A stretch of DNA of 48,042 nucleotides from JAGOTP01 sp964600845 (GTDB lineage: Bacteria; Patescibacteriota; Patescibacteriia; 2-12-FULL-60-25). A program made the position numbers and the translations under genes. Positions 32,278 to 39,236 of this stretch are shown piece after piece. The stretch lies in NCBI GenBank assembly GCA_964600845.1, contig CAZRJW010000008.1, positions 1-48,042 of the forward strand, written 5' to 3'. A model generated the notes under the pieces. It had not been told where the DNA came from. It did no database searches and saw nothing but the letters and a program-made list of their open reading frames with translations. The number at the start of each line of letters is the position of its first letter. Within the stretch, counting starts at the first letter, position 1.

Positions 32278-33580
32278 AGATTCCCCGATCCTTTCCACGC
32301 GTTCCGACCGCAAAAATGTCGGTTCCTTGAAGAGCGATATCGTAGACCTCATCAAATATCCCTAACTGAATCGGGCGTGGGTCCTGGCCGTTGTCGAGGG
32401 TTAGGGCAAATACACTTTGCGCATCTGCTACGTAGAGTACGCCGCCGTCTTCATTCCAGACGGCGTTTCGAATAGGTGTGCTTTGACGCCAAATGACGCG
32501 CACAGGTTTATCTGGGCTCCACAAGCTGATCTCGTGTTCGTTCACAAATGCTGCTTGTGGATTTTTTGTATCTGGACTCCAGCGTGGGTGGTCACCTTCG
32601 GCGCGCATCGCATCCGGGAGGCCTCCTAAACGTAAACGAATACCGAGCCAACGAGGGCCATCGGACAAGAATAGGTACGGGCGATGCCATTCCGTAATCG
32701 ACCAGAGCCCATTTGGGAGGGAGAAGAGTCGTCCCAAGAATGAGCTATCAGAGAGCAATAACTGACCTGTTGTCGTCGTCGTGCGTAGCTCGATTGAGCC
32801 ACTTTGTTCGAGGGTATCGCTCGCGAGGACGGTACGTTCAATCTTGCCGGTGTCGGCATCAACGGTCAGCGTGCTTCGCCCACTCACCCCAATGAGTTCC
32901 GTTCCTGACCAGTGGTAGCGTCCTTCGGGAAGGGCTTCCGCGCTGGTGCGAGCGCGCGCCGCTTTTACGAGCCAGCTTTTAGAAACACCCATTGACCCTC
33001 CTAAGAGGACTGCTTCTCCATCGGCTCGCCAGTGCAAGGGGAGTGTCGCGATCGAGGAAGAAGGGAGAGAGATCGGGACAAAGTTTGCGCTCTGGGTTGA
33101 GCTCCACCAAGCAAGCTGCGTCCCCTTGTCCGTTGCTTGAAAGGCAAGGAGTCGTTCTCGTGCAGGATCATTCGCTAACCGGATATAGTCTCCCGCAGAA
33201 ACAAGGAGCGGCTCACCTTGTCGCCAAAGACGAATATGGTCGGTAAAGGCCACTCGTTCAGCGCGTACAAAAATATCCTGTTGCCAGGAGCCGTACTCGG
33301 GCTTCGTGACAAGCACGCTGTGCCAGCCAGGCGTGATCTGTTGAAATGTGACCGGAGTCTTCTCGCCCGTATCTCTTCCATCGATCACGACACTGCCTCC
33401 GCTGGGCGTTGAATCGACGATCAGCGTTCCGTTTCGTTCCACAGCGCCTTTCTTAAAATTATAGCGATACCCGGACGTGTAAAAGACGAGCAGCGGCGCC
33501 GTTATAAAAAAGATCACGACGTACATCCAGGGGAGGATTCGTCGGATGAGAGGCGGTTTGTACGAATGTGTGCTCGACAT
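32258..33580 (-). CDS. PEGA-domain membrane protein
   Basis: This 440-aa protein has a short basic cytoplasmic N-terminus, one transmembrane helix (about residues 17-38), a PEGA domain (about 53-125; GTLIVDSTPSGGSVVIDGRD, then KTPVTF and GWHSV) and a roughly 300-residue beta-rich region with propeller-like repeats (HWRADGEAVLLGG, RWSPDTKN, VWNEDGGVLYVAD). PEGA proteins are surface or periplasmic and often bind glycans or partner proteins. The frame extends to a GTG at 33601, but the ATG at 33580 starts MSSTHSYKPP before the helix. It is divergent from murA and shares its 3' end with the HIT gene. Confidence 0.85.
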   Translation of the reverse strand: MSSTHSYKPPLIRRILPWMYVVIFFITAPLLVFYTSGYRYNFKKGAVERNGTLIVDSTPSGGSVVIDGRDTGEKTPVTFQQITPGWHSVLVTKPEYGSWQQDIFVRAERVAFTDHIRLWRQGEPLLVSAGDYIRLANDPARERLLAFQATDKGTQLAWWSSTQSANFVPISLPSSSIATLPLHWRADGEAVLLGGSMGVSKSWLVKAARARTSAEALPEGRYHWSGTELIGVSGRSTLTVDADTGKIERTVLASDTLEQSGSIELRTTTTTGQLLLSDSSFLGRLFSLPNGLWSITEWHRPYLFLSDGPRWLGIRLRLGGLPDAMRAEGDHPRWSPDTKNPQAAFVNEHEISLWSPDKPVRVIWRQSTPIRNAVWNEDGGVLYVADAQSVFALTLDNGQDPRPIQLGIFDEVYDIALQGTDIFAVGTRGKDRGIFKLPGM

Positions 33581-33632
33581 GTAATTGTCTAAACGATACA
33601 CTCATCACGTTTCGGTCGACAAGCGACAGGGC

Positions 33633-33661
33633 TTCGAGCAAGGGATTTATTCGCTTATATT
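33633..33661 (+). promoter_or_regulatory. Predicted murA promoter
   Basis: TTCGAG (33633-33638), a 17-nt spacer and TATATT (33656-33661) precede the murA ATG at 33676 by 14 nt. The -35 is weak, and the leader of about 8 nt has no SD. Confidence 0.5.
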
Positions 33662-33675
33662 GGTTCACTTTTGCT

Positions 33676-34938
33676 ATGGATTTGATCATTCAGGGGGGTC
33701 AGAAGTTAGAGGGGAAAATCGCCGTCAACGGCTCTAAAAACGCAGCGGGTCCACTCATTGCCGCGTCCGTACTTGTGAAAGGCAAGATGCAGTTCGCGAA
33801 CGTTCCGCGTCTTACGGACGTATTGAAACTCTTGGAAATTTTAGAAGGGATGGGCGCGAAGATCGAATGGACCGACGAACATGCGCTCACGATCGATACC
33901 AAGGACATGGATCCTTCAAAGCTCGACCGAAAGCGCATGAAGAGCATGCGCTATTCGATTCTTCTCCTGGGTCCGATGCTCGCCCGTTTCCGCAAAGTGG
34001 TCGTTCCCGAACCGGGAGGCTGCAACATCGGGAACCGTCCAATTGAAACGCACTTGTTCGCTCTCTCCTCATTAGGAGCAAAGAGTGAACGTGATATCGA
34101 TGGGACGCTCTATCTGGAGGCAGAGAAGTTGAAAGGGTCCTATGTGATTTTGCCAGAGTTCAGTGTGACCGCCACGGAAACCTTGATCATGGCGGCAGCA
34201 GTGGCAACCGGAACAACCTCGATTCGGTTAGCGGCAGCCGAGCCGCATGTACAGGAGCTGTGTGAGTTCTTGAACCTGTGTGGCGCAAAGATTAGTGGTC
34301 TTGGAACACATGACCTTGAAATCCAAGGGGTAAAGACGCTGCATGCTCCAAAAACCGTTTGGTCGGTGATGCCGGATATGATCGAAATGGGGACCTTCGC
34401 AGCTGCGGCAGCCGTCACACGCGGAACGCTCGACATTGGTCCCGTCATCCCTTCACATTTGGATGCGACGCGCTCGTTACTTCGACGCATCGGGGTTCAG
34501 GAAGAAATCAAAAAGAATCGTTGGCATGTACAGGGGGTTGCACATATGAAGGCGTTCAAGTTGCAAGCGATGATTTTTCCAGGCTTTCCAACCGATTTAC
34601 AAGCGCTCTTCGGGCTGATTGCGACGCAGTGTCACGGAACGAGTCTTATTCAAGAGCCGCTCTATGAATCCCGTCTCGGGTATCTGAATGAGCTCGCCAA
34701 GATGGGAGCGAACGTCGTGATCGCCGATCCGCATCGTGCGGTCGTCAGTGGACCGACTCCTCTCTATGGAACAGAGATCCGTAGTCTAGACCTTCGCGCA
34801 GGGGCAACCATGATTCTGGCGGGCTTGATTGCAGAAGGAGAAACGATTATCCACGATGCAGAAATTATCGCGCGCGGATATGAAAATCTCGACGAACGTT
34901 TGCGTGGTGTTGGAGCAGAGATCGGCCCTATTCTATGA
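33676..34938 (+). CDS. murA: UDP-N-acetylglucosamine 1-carboxyvinyltransferase
   Basis: This 420-aa enzyme transfers enolpyruvate from PEP to UDP-GlcNAc, the first committed step of peptidoglycan synthesis. It shows VNGSKNAAGPLIAAS with the catalytic Lys/Asn pair (K21, N22) and EPGGCNIGNRPIETH with C116, the active-site Cys that fosfomycin targets. The frame opens upstream at 33568, but MDLIIQGGQKLEG at 33676 is the normal N-terminus and lies behind a promoter. It overlaps the S41 protease gene by 4 nt, coupling peptidoglycan precursor synthesis to an envelope protease. Confidence 0.95.
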   Translation: MDLIIQGGQKLEGKIAVNGSKNAAGPLIAASVLVKGKMQFANVPRLTDVLKLLEILEGMGAKIEWTDEHALTIDTKDMDPSKLDRKRMKSMRYSILLLGPMLARFRKVVVPEPGGCNIGNRPIETHLFALSSLGAKSERDIDGTLYLEAEKLKGSYVILPEFSVTATETLIMAAAVATGTTSIRLAAAEPHVQELCEFLNLCGAKISGLGTHDLEIQGVKTLHAPKTVWSVMPDMIEMGTFAAAAAVTRGTLDIGPVIPSHLDATRSLLRRIGVQEEIKKNRWHVQGVAHMKAFKLQAMIFPGFPTDLQALFGLIATQCHGTSLIQEPLYESRLGYLNELAKMGANVVIADPHRAVVSGPTPLYGTEIRSLDLRAGATMILAGLIAEGETIIHDAEIIARGYENLDERLRGVGAEIGPIL

Positions 34939-36242
34939 ATGAACTTTCGCCGTCACATCGATCCAGAAAAATAATCGCGTCCTTCTTGTTGTTGGGCGTA
35001 GGATTTTTGGGAGGTCGCTTCACGCAAGTTGGGCGAGCGGGCGAGAGCGCAAGCTTTCCCTGGCAGCAGACGACGAGCTCGGTTTCGGTGCGCGGGGTTG
35101 GTCAGGCCATGCCAGGCAATGTAACAGCGGAGGATATCGAATTCCGCCGTTTTTGGGATCTATGGCGTTTGCTGAAAACAAAGTACTATCGTCAACCCGT
35201 TCCTGATCAGCAGCTCTTTTACGGAGCGATGGAGGGTCTTGCGAAAGGAGTGGGGGACGACTATACAACCTACTTCCCTCCCGAGGATGCGAAAGAATTT
35301 GAATCATCCCTACAAGGAGAATTTCAAGGGATTGGCGCGGAGATTGGAATTAAGGAAGAGCAGCTTCAGATCATTGCTCCGCTCCCAGATACTCCCGCTG
35401 AACGGGCGGGGTTGATGCCGGGTGATGCGATTCTGAAAATCGATGACAAAGAAACGACCGGGATGAGCGTGGAAGAAGCGGTAAAACTCATCCGGGGAGA
35501 GCGTGGGACAAAGGTTACGTTAAGCATTTTTCGATTAAGTCAGAAAAAACCCCCCTTTGACGTTTCCATCCAGCGTGACATAATCCAGGTTAAGAGCGTC
35601 ACTTGGGAGATGGCGACCGGGTCAAAGCGGATTGCGATCGTTGAGATCAGTAATTTTAGCCAAGATACAACCAGCTCGTTCCGTGATGCTGTCCGAGAGA
35701 TTTTGGCGAAAGATCCACAAGGATTGATCATCGATCTCCGAAACAATCCAGGAGGGTACCTTGAAAGTGCGGTTGATATTGCGTCGGAGTGGGTAGGGAA
35801 AGAGATCGTCGTGAAAGAACGTCGCCAAGGAAAGATTATTGAAGAGATGCGCGGCGAGATGCCTGCACGTCTGCATCAGATTCCTACGATTGTTCTGGTA
35901 AACCAAGGCTCAGCCAGTGCGTCTGAGATTGTTGCCGGTGCGCTGCAAGATGGGGGATTCGCTCGTCTTGTAGGAATGAAGACGTTTGGAAAGGGGTCTG
36001 TGCAAGAGTACGAGCCACTTCCAGACGGTTCTGCCGTAAAGATTACCGTTGCTGAGTGGGTGACGCCGAAGGATCGAACGATTCAAAAAATTGGATTAGA
36101 ACCAGATGTGTCCGTTGACCGGACCGCCGAAGATTATGAAGCCAAACGCGACCCACAACTCGAACGAGCCTTGGAGCTTCTTACCAACCCGTCGCATTCA
36201 ACGACGACCGTCGGGGTCCCCACCACGACGAACCGGAACTGA
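34935..36242 (+). CDS. Carboxy-terminal processing protease (S41, CtpA-like)
   Basis: This 435-aa protease has a transmembrane or signal helix (about residues 12-30), a helical N-terminal cap, a PDZ domain (about 127-205; GIGAEIGIKEEQLQIIAPLP) and the S41 core. The catalytic dyad is visible as S328 in GSASASEIVAG and K353 in TFGKGSVQ, 25 residues apart as in this family. It would cleave proteins at their C-terminal tails outside the membrane and often acts on peptidoglycan hydrolases. The last 30 residues are Thr/Ser/Asn-rich and overlap the start of the NUDIX gene in another frame. Confidence 0.94.
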   Translation: MNELSPSHRSRKIIASFLLLGVGFLGGRFTQVGRAGESASFPWQQTTSSVSVRGVGQAMPGNVTAEDIEFRRFWDLWRLLKTKYYRQPVPDQQLFYGAMEGLAKGVGDDYTTYFPPEDAKEFESSLQGEFQGIGAEIGIKEEQLQIIAPLPDTPAERAGLMPGDAILKIDDKETTGMSVEEAVKLIRGERGTKVTLSIFRLSQKKPPFDVSIQRDIIQVKSVTWEMATGSKRIAIVEISNFSQDTTSSFRDAVREILAKDPQGLIIDLRNNPGGYLESAVDIASEWVGKEIVVKERRQGKIIEEMRGEMPARLHQIPTIVLVNQGSASASEIVAGALQDGGFARLVGMKTFGKGSVQEYEPLPDGSAVKITVAEWVTPKDRTIQKIGLEPDVSVDRTAEDYEAKRDPQLERALELLTNPSHSTTTVGVPTTTNRN

Positions 36243-36726
36243 AGCCAGTCTCCCTTTTCAAGCCGTCACTTCTGCCGGTGGAATTATCTTTCGCCGACGA
36301 GAAGGTCGGGTCGAGGTCTTCTTCGTGAAGAATGCGACCGGACGTTGGACCTTTCCGAAAGGAAAGCAGCAAGCCCCAGAAACCCTGGTTGAAGCAGCTA
36401 TTCGAGAAATCCAAGAAGAAACAGGTCTCACCGGTTTGCGCTATATCGCCCCGATCGGGAGTACGATGTTTCGTTTTCGCCAAGAAGGGGTGCTGATTCG
36501 CAAAACAGTGCATTATTTCTTGTTTGAAGCACCCGCGGATGCAAAGGAGCATATGACGGGTCTTGAAGGAGGGATGTGGGAGGCCGCTTGGGTTCCATTG
36601 GAACGCGTCTTCGACGTGAGCAGTTATCGGAACTTGGATCGTTTACTCGCTCGTTCGCTCCGTATGATTGGTCAACAAGCGAACCTTGTAGGAACTAAGG
36701 AGGGTTCTAATCCGTTGTCCACATAG
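36136..36726 (+). CDS. NUDIX hydrolase
   Basis: This 196-aa protein (start chosen at the ATG at 36136; another ATG at 36106 adds 10 residues) has a Pro/Arg-rich N-terminal extension of about 40 residues and a NUDIX domain. The NUDIX box is intact in outline: GKQQAPETLVEAAIREIQEE followed by TGL, matching Gx5Ex7REUxEExGU. NUDIX enzymes hydrolyse nucleoside diphosphates linked to other groups; the substrate is unknown. The start region overlaps the S41 gene by 107 nt or more. The NUDIX fold itself begins only at about 36260, so the overlapped part is the low-complexity extension. Confidence 0.88.
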   Translation: MKPNATHNSNEPWSFLPTRRIQRRPSGSPPRRTGTEASLPFQAVTSAGGIIFRRREGRVEVFFVKNATGRWTFPKGKQQAPETLVEAAIREIQEETGLTGLRYIAPIGSTMFRFRQEGVLIRKTVHYFLFEAPADAKEHMTGLEGGMWEAAWVPLERVFDVSSYRNLDRLLARSLRMIGQQANLVGTKEGSNPLST

Positions 36727-36764
36727 AATAGATCTAAAACAAGCGAAATTTTTTGGTTCCTATC

Positions 36765-36793
36765 TAGACGGTTATTTGGGGAGCGCATACACT
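36765..36793 (+). promoter_or_regulatory. Promoter of the lytic-transglycosylase-like gene, leaderless
   Basis: TAGACG (36765-36770), a 17-nt spacer and TACACT (36788-36793) are followed by exactly 7 nt before the ATG at 36801, so the mRNA should begin at or next to the start codon. Confidence 0.65.
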
Positions 36794-36800
36794 GGTTCGT

Positions 36801-38498
36801 ATGCGTTCATCGTTTTTTGTTCTTTTGTCACTCATGGTGACGTTTGGAATTGCGGCGCTCTTAGGTGAGCAGGCGCAAGCACAGGTTGCAGATGCGGGGA
36901 CAGGAGTCTCTTCGATCGTGGATCTGCTTCCATCTGCGCCCACCGAGCGCACATTTTTCCGTATGGCGGATGGGCGCTGGTATGACCCACGTTCTGGGTA
37001 CAGCGCCGCCACCGAGCGAGCCTTGCGAGATTTGATCAACCCACCGGCTATTGTTGCGTCAGCGTCTGAAGTTGTCGCTGTACCGGTTCCTCCGCCCCCT
37101 GTATTTTTTCAGATGGCGGATGGGCGCTGGTATGATCCTCGTTCTGGGTTGAGTGCCGCTTCTGAACAAGCGCTCCGTGATTTGATTAATCCTCCCACCC
37201 CTTCTCTTGGTGTCGCATCCGCACCGCTCCAAGAGTTCCCTCTCGTTCAGGCGATTCGTCGTGGACAAGCCTTGTTGCGTGAACAGTTGGTGCAATCAGA
37301 TCAGCTCTTAGCAACAAAACCAGACTGGGCACCGGTTGTGTTGGCGGTTTGGCGGTCGGCGACGAATCAAATTGATCTGATTAATATTGAAAAGCGTGGC
37401 ACAGAAGTACGCGGCACCGATCCACGAATTTCAGAAGCGGATGTGTTGTTGTCACGTCAGCTGCAGAGTCAGTATAAGCTCGCCTCTGACAGTGACGTCG
37501 TCGTTGCGATTCGCTATCCGCTGTATCGTGAGGTGACCGTTGCGAAGAAAACGAAATACCAACGAGAAGATGTAGTTTATTCCCCATATTCACCGATGCT
37601 CAATACGGAGGAGATGGTACGTTTTGGGCATGCGTGGTTAGACGCAGAATTTCAGCGCATTGCAGATGATCTTCGCGCGCGAGGCGTTCGTTCGCGCTTT
37701 GATCCCTCCAAGTCCTTAGCGGACATGCTTTCGCCTGAAGTGGCGCGCGCTATTTTAGTCATTGAGCATACGGATGAAACGTCGCTTGAACGTGATGCAG
37801 CCGCTACATACGCGAAGATGTTGGTGACCGTTGCGGCTAACGCGACGACTTCGTATGCCTACAGTGATTCGCATGTTGGAGCACAAGGGTTCGCGCAGTT
37901 CATGCCATCAACCTACACGTTGGTAGCGAAAGATAAGGCGCTAGGGTTGCCAGCAGAGGTTCAAGCTGGAACACGTTCCTTTGAGACGGCGATCAAGGCG
38001 CAGTTGGTGTATCTCGATCGCTTGTGGTCCGTCATGCCAGAGACGGCAAAATCACTCCTTTCAACCAATCCAGACCGCGCAGCGGAGTTTGTAGTAGCAG
38101 CCTATAACGGGGGGGAAGGGCGTATCCAAAAAGCGTCAGCAGTGTGGGGCGAGGAGTGGGCGACGCCAGATAAAGCGGAATTGAAAAAAGCACAAGCGAA
38201 AGTGAATGCAGCTAGTGCAGAGGTGAAAAAAGCAAAAAAAGCCGTGACGGCTGCCAAGGCAGGAGTGGCTAAGACGCAGGCAAACGCTGCGTTAAAGAAG
38301 GCGAATACGGCATTAGCGAACGCACAAGCCGTATTAAATAAGATGGAGTCAGGAACTCTCAGAGATGAAACCATCGGCTACGTGGCAAAATTCAAAAATG
38401 CCCTGAAAGGGATTCGTTTGGTGAAGGCTTCGATTGAAGGGAGTCGCACCGTAAACATGGCGAGCGCTCCTACGAACACAACAACGACAACGTTTTAA
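36801..38498 (+). CDS. Secreted lytic transglycosylase-like protein with tandem repeat
   Basis: This 565-aa protein has a signal peptide (about residues 1-28, AQAQ). Two near-identical 31-residue units follow (52-82 and 102-132) with core MADGRWYDPRSG and ending ALRDLINPP, separated by a Pro-rich spacer. An SLT-like lysozyme fold occupies about residues 310-450, with a candidate catalytic Glu in VIEHTDETSLE, then GAQGFAQFMPSTY and VAAYNGGEGRIQKA. A Lys/Ala-rich coiled coil (about 455-520) ends the protein. It would cleave peptidoglycan glycan strands. The repeat may bind the wall. Its stop TAA overlaps the stop of the convergent DHH gene. Confidence 0.88.
   Translation: MRSSFFVLLSLMVTFGIAALLGEQAQAQVADAGTGVSSIVDLLPSAPTERTFFRMADGRWYDPRSGYSAATERALRDLINPPAIVASASEVVAVPVPPPPVFFQMADGRWYDPRSGLSAASEQALRDLINPPTPSLGVASAPLQEFPLVQAIRRGQALLREQLVQSDQLLATKPDWAPVVLAVWRSATNQIDLINIEKRGTEVRGTDPRISEADVLLSRQLQSQYKLASDSDVVVAIRYPLYREVTVAKKTKYQREDVVYSPYSPMLNTEEMVRFGHAWLDAEFQRIADDLRARGVRSRFDPSKSLADMLSPEVARAILVIEHTDETSLERDAAATYAKMLVTVAANATTSYAYSDSHVGAQGFAQFMPSTYTLVAKDKALGLPAEVQAGTRSFETAIKAQLVYLDRLWSVMPETAKSLLSTNPDRAAEFVVAAYNGGEGRIQKASAVWGEEWATPDKAELKKAQAKVNAASAEVKKAKKAVTAAKAGVAKTQANAALKKANTALANAQAVLNKMESGTLRDETIGYVAKFKNALKGIRLVKASIEGSRTVNMASAPTNTTTTTF
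36954..37196 (+). repeat. Two-copy 31-residue coding repeat
   Basis: Copies at 36954-37046 and 37104-37196 encode nearly the same 31 residues with many synonymous differences, though a central stretch over ATGGCGGATGGGCGCTGG is identical. Selection is on the protein sequence, pointing to a functional motif rather than a recent duplication. Confidence 0.85.
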
Positions 38499-39097
38499 CT
38501 AGCCAAGCGCGTTTTTACTTGTTCGATGATGGTTTTTTGAAGTTGTGTATGGGGGAACATGCCAGCGACATTGAAGGTCGCTATCTCGCGTGTACCGGTT
38601 GCTTGAAATGGACGGGCGATTTCAACGGCGGAATGTGAGCCGAGCGCATGTAGGCGTCCGTGTAAGCTGTCGGCGCGGTGGAAGAAAATCAAAATAGCTT
38701 TCGCTTCTGGCGCGTAGCGGATCAGTTCTTCAACGACGCCGTCGGTCGCGTCGATATCTCCATTGGCCTCATGCAAGTCTGTCTCGGTGAGGTAGGTCCA
38801 AACGAGACCATTGGTTGTATCCGTTTCCAAACGAGACAGCGCAGCTCCCCACAAGCGCAATGACGCGACGGAGCGAGTNNNNNNNNNNNNNNNNNNNNNN
38901 NNNNNNNNNNNNNNNNNNNNNNNNNNNNNNNNNNNNNNNNNNNNNNNNNNNNNNNNNNNNNNNNNNNNNNNNNNNNNNTGAGCGAGCGCACAGGCACTCG
39001 CCACCTCATCGAGCGATGGGTGTTCACAGGTGGTGATCAAGGTCTGGCGAGATCGTTTGAGGAGCTCAACCGCTTGTTCTTCCATGGTACGTGCCAT
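38495..39097 (-). CDS. DHH-type phosphoesterase (nanoRNase-like), interrupted by assembly gap
   Basis: Only the two ends of this gene are present, around 100 N. The N-terminal 39 residues contain TLITTCEHPSLDEVASACAL, resembling the motif I region of DHH/NrnA proteins. After the gap come WGAALSRLETDTTNGLVWTY, a Thr-Glu-Thr-Asp-Leu segment and AILIFFHRADSLHGRLHALG, as in the C-terminal DHHA1 part. The DHH motif itself and the middle of the fold are missing. The family degrades short oligoribonucleotides or cyclic dinucleotides. A normal length of about 320 aa implies that the gap hides more than 100 bp. It is convergent with the lytic-transglycosylase-like gene. Confidence 0.7.
   Translation of the reverse strand: MARTMEEQAVELLKRSRQTLITTCEHPSLDEVASACALAXXXXXXXXXXXXXXXXXXXXXXXXXXXXXXXXXXTRSVASLRLWGAALSRLETDTTNGLVWTYLTETDLHEANGDIDATDGVVEELIRYAPEAKAILIFFHRADSLHGRLHALGSHSAVEIARPFQATGTREIATFNVAGMFPHTQLQKTIIEQVKTRLAS
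38879..38978. other. Assembly gap (100 N)
   Basis: Exactly 100 undetermined bases, the conventional size for a gap of unknown length. It lies inside the DHH-type phosphoesterase gene. Confidence 1.
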
Positions 39098-39219
39098 GTG
39101 TGATTGATCCGAAAAATCATCTAATCGGATGAGGTAGCATACGAATCGCTAGGGTCTGAGTCAAGTTATTTTGTGCATATTTGTAAGGGTCTTGCCTAGC
39201 ATTTTTTAACCAGCTTTCG

Positions 39220-39225
39220 TACACT
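39220..39225 (+). promoter_or_regulatory. Predicted valS -10 element
   Basis: TACACT (39220-39225) lies 11 nt before the valS ATG at 39237. A TTGCCT at 39192-39197 is 22 nt upstream, too far for a standard -35. The context CGTACACTCAGGGCT is close to the SulP promoter. Confidence 0.45.
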
Positions 39226-39236
39226 CAGGGCTAACT

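Noticed and set aside
33568..33675. 36-residue N-terminal extension of MurA
   Set aside because: It overlaps the divergent PEGA gene start and the predicted promoter, and MurA normally begins at the chosen Met.
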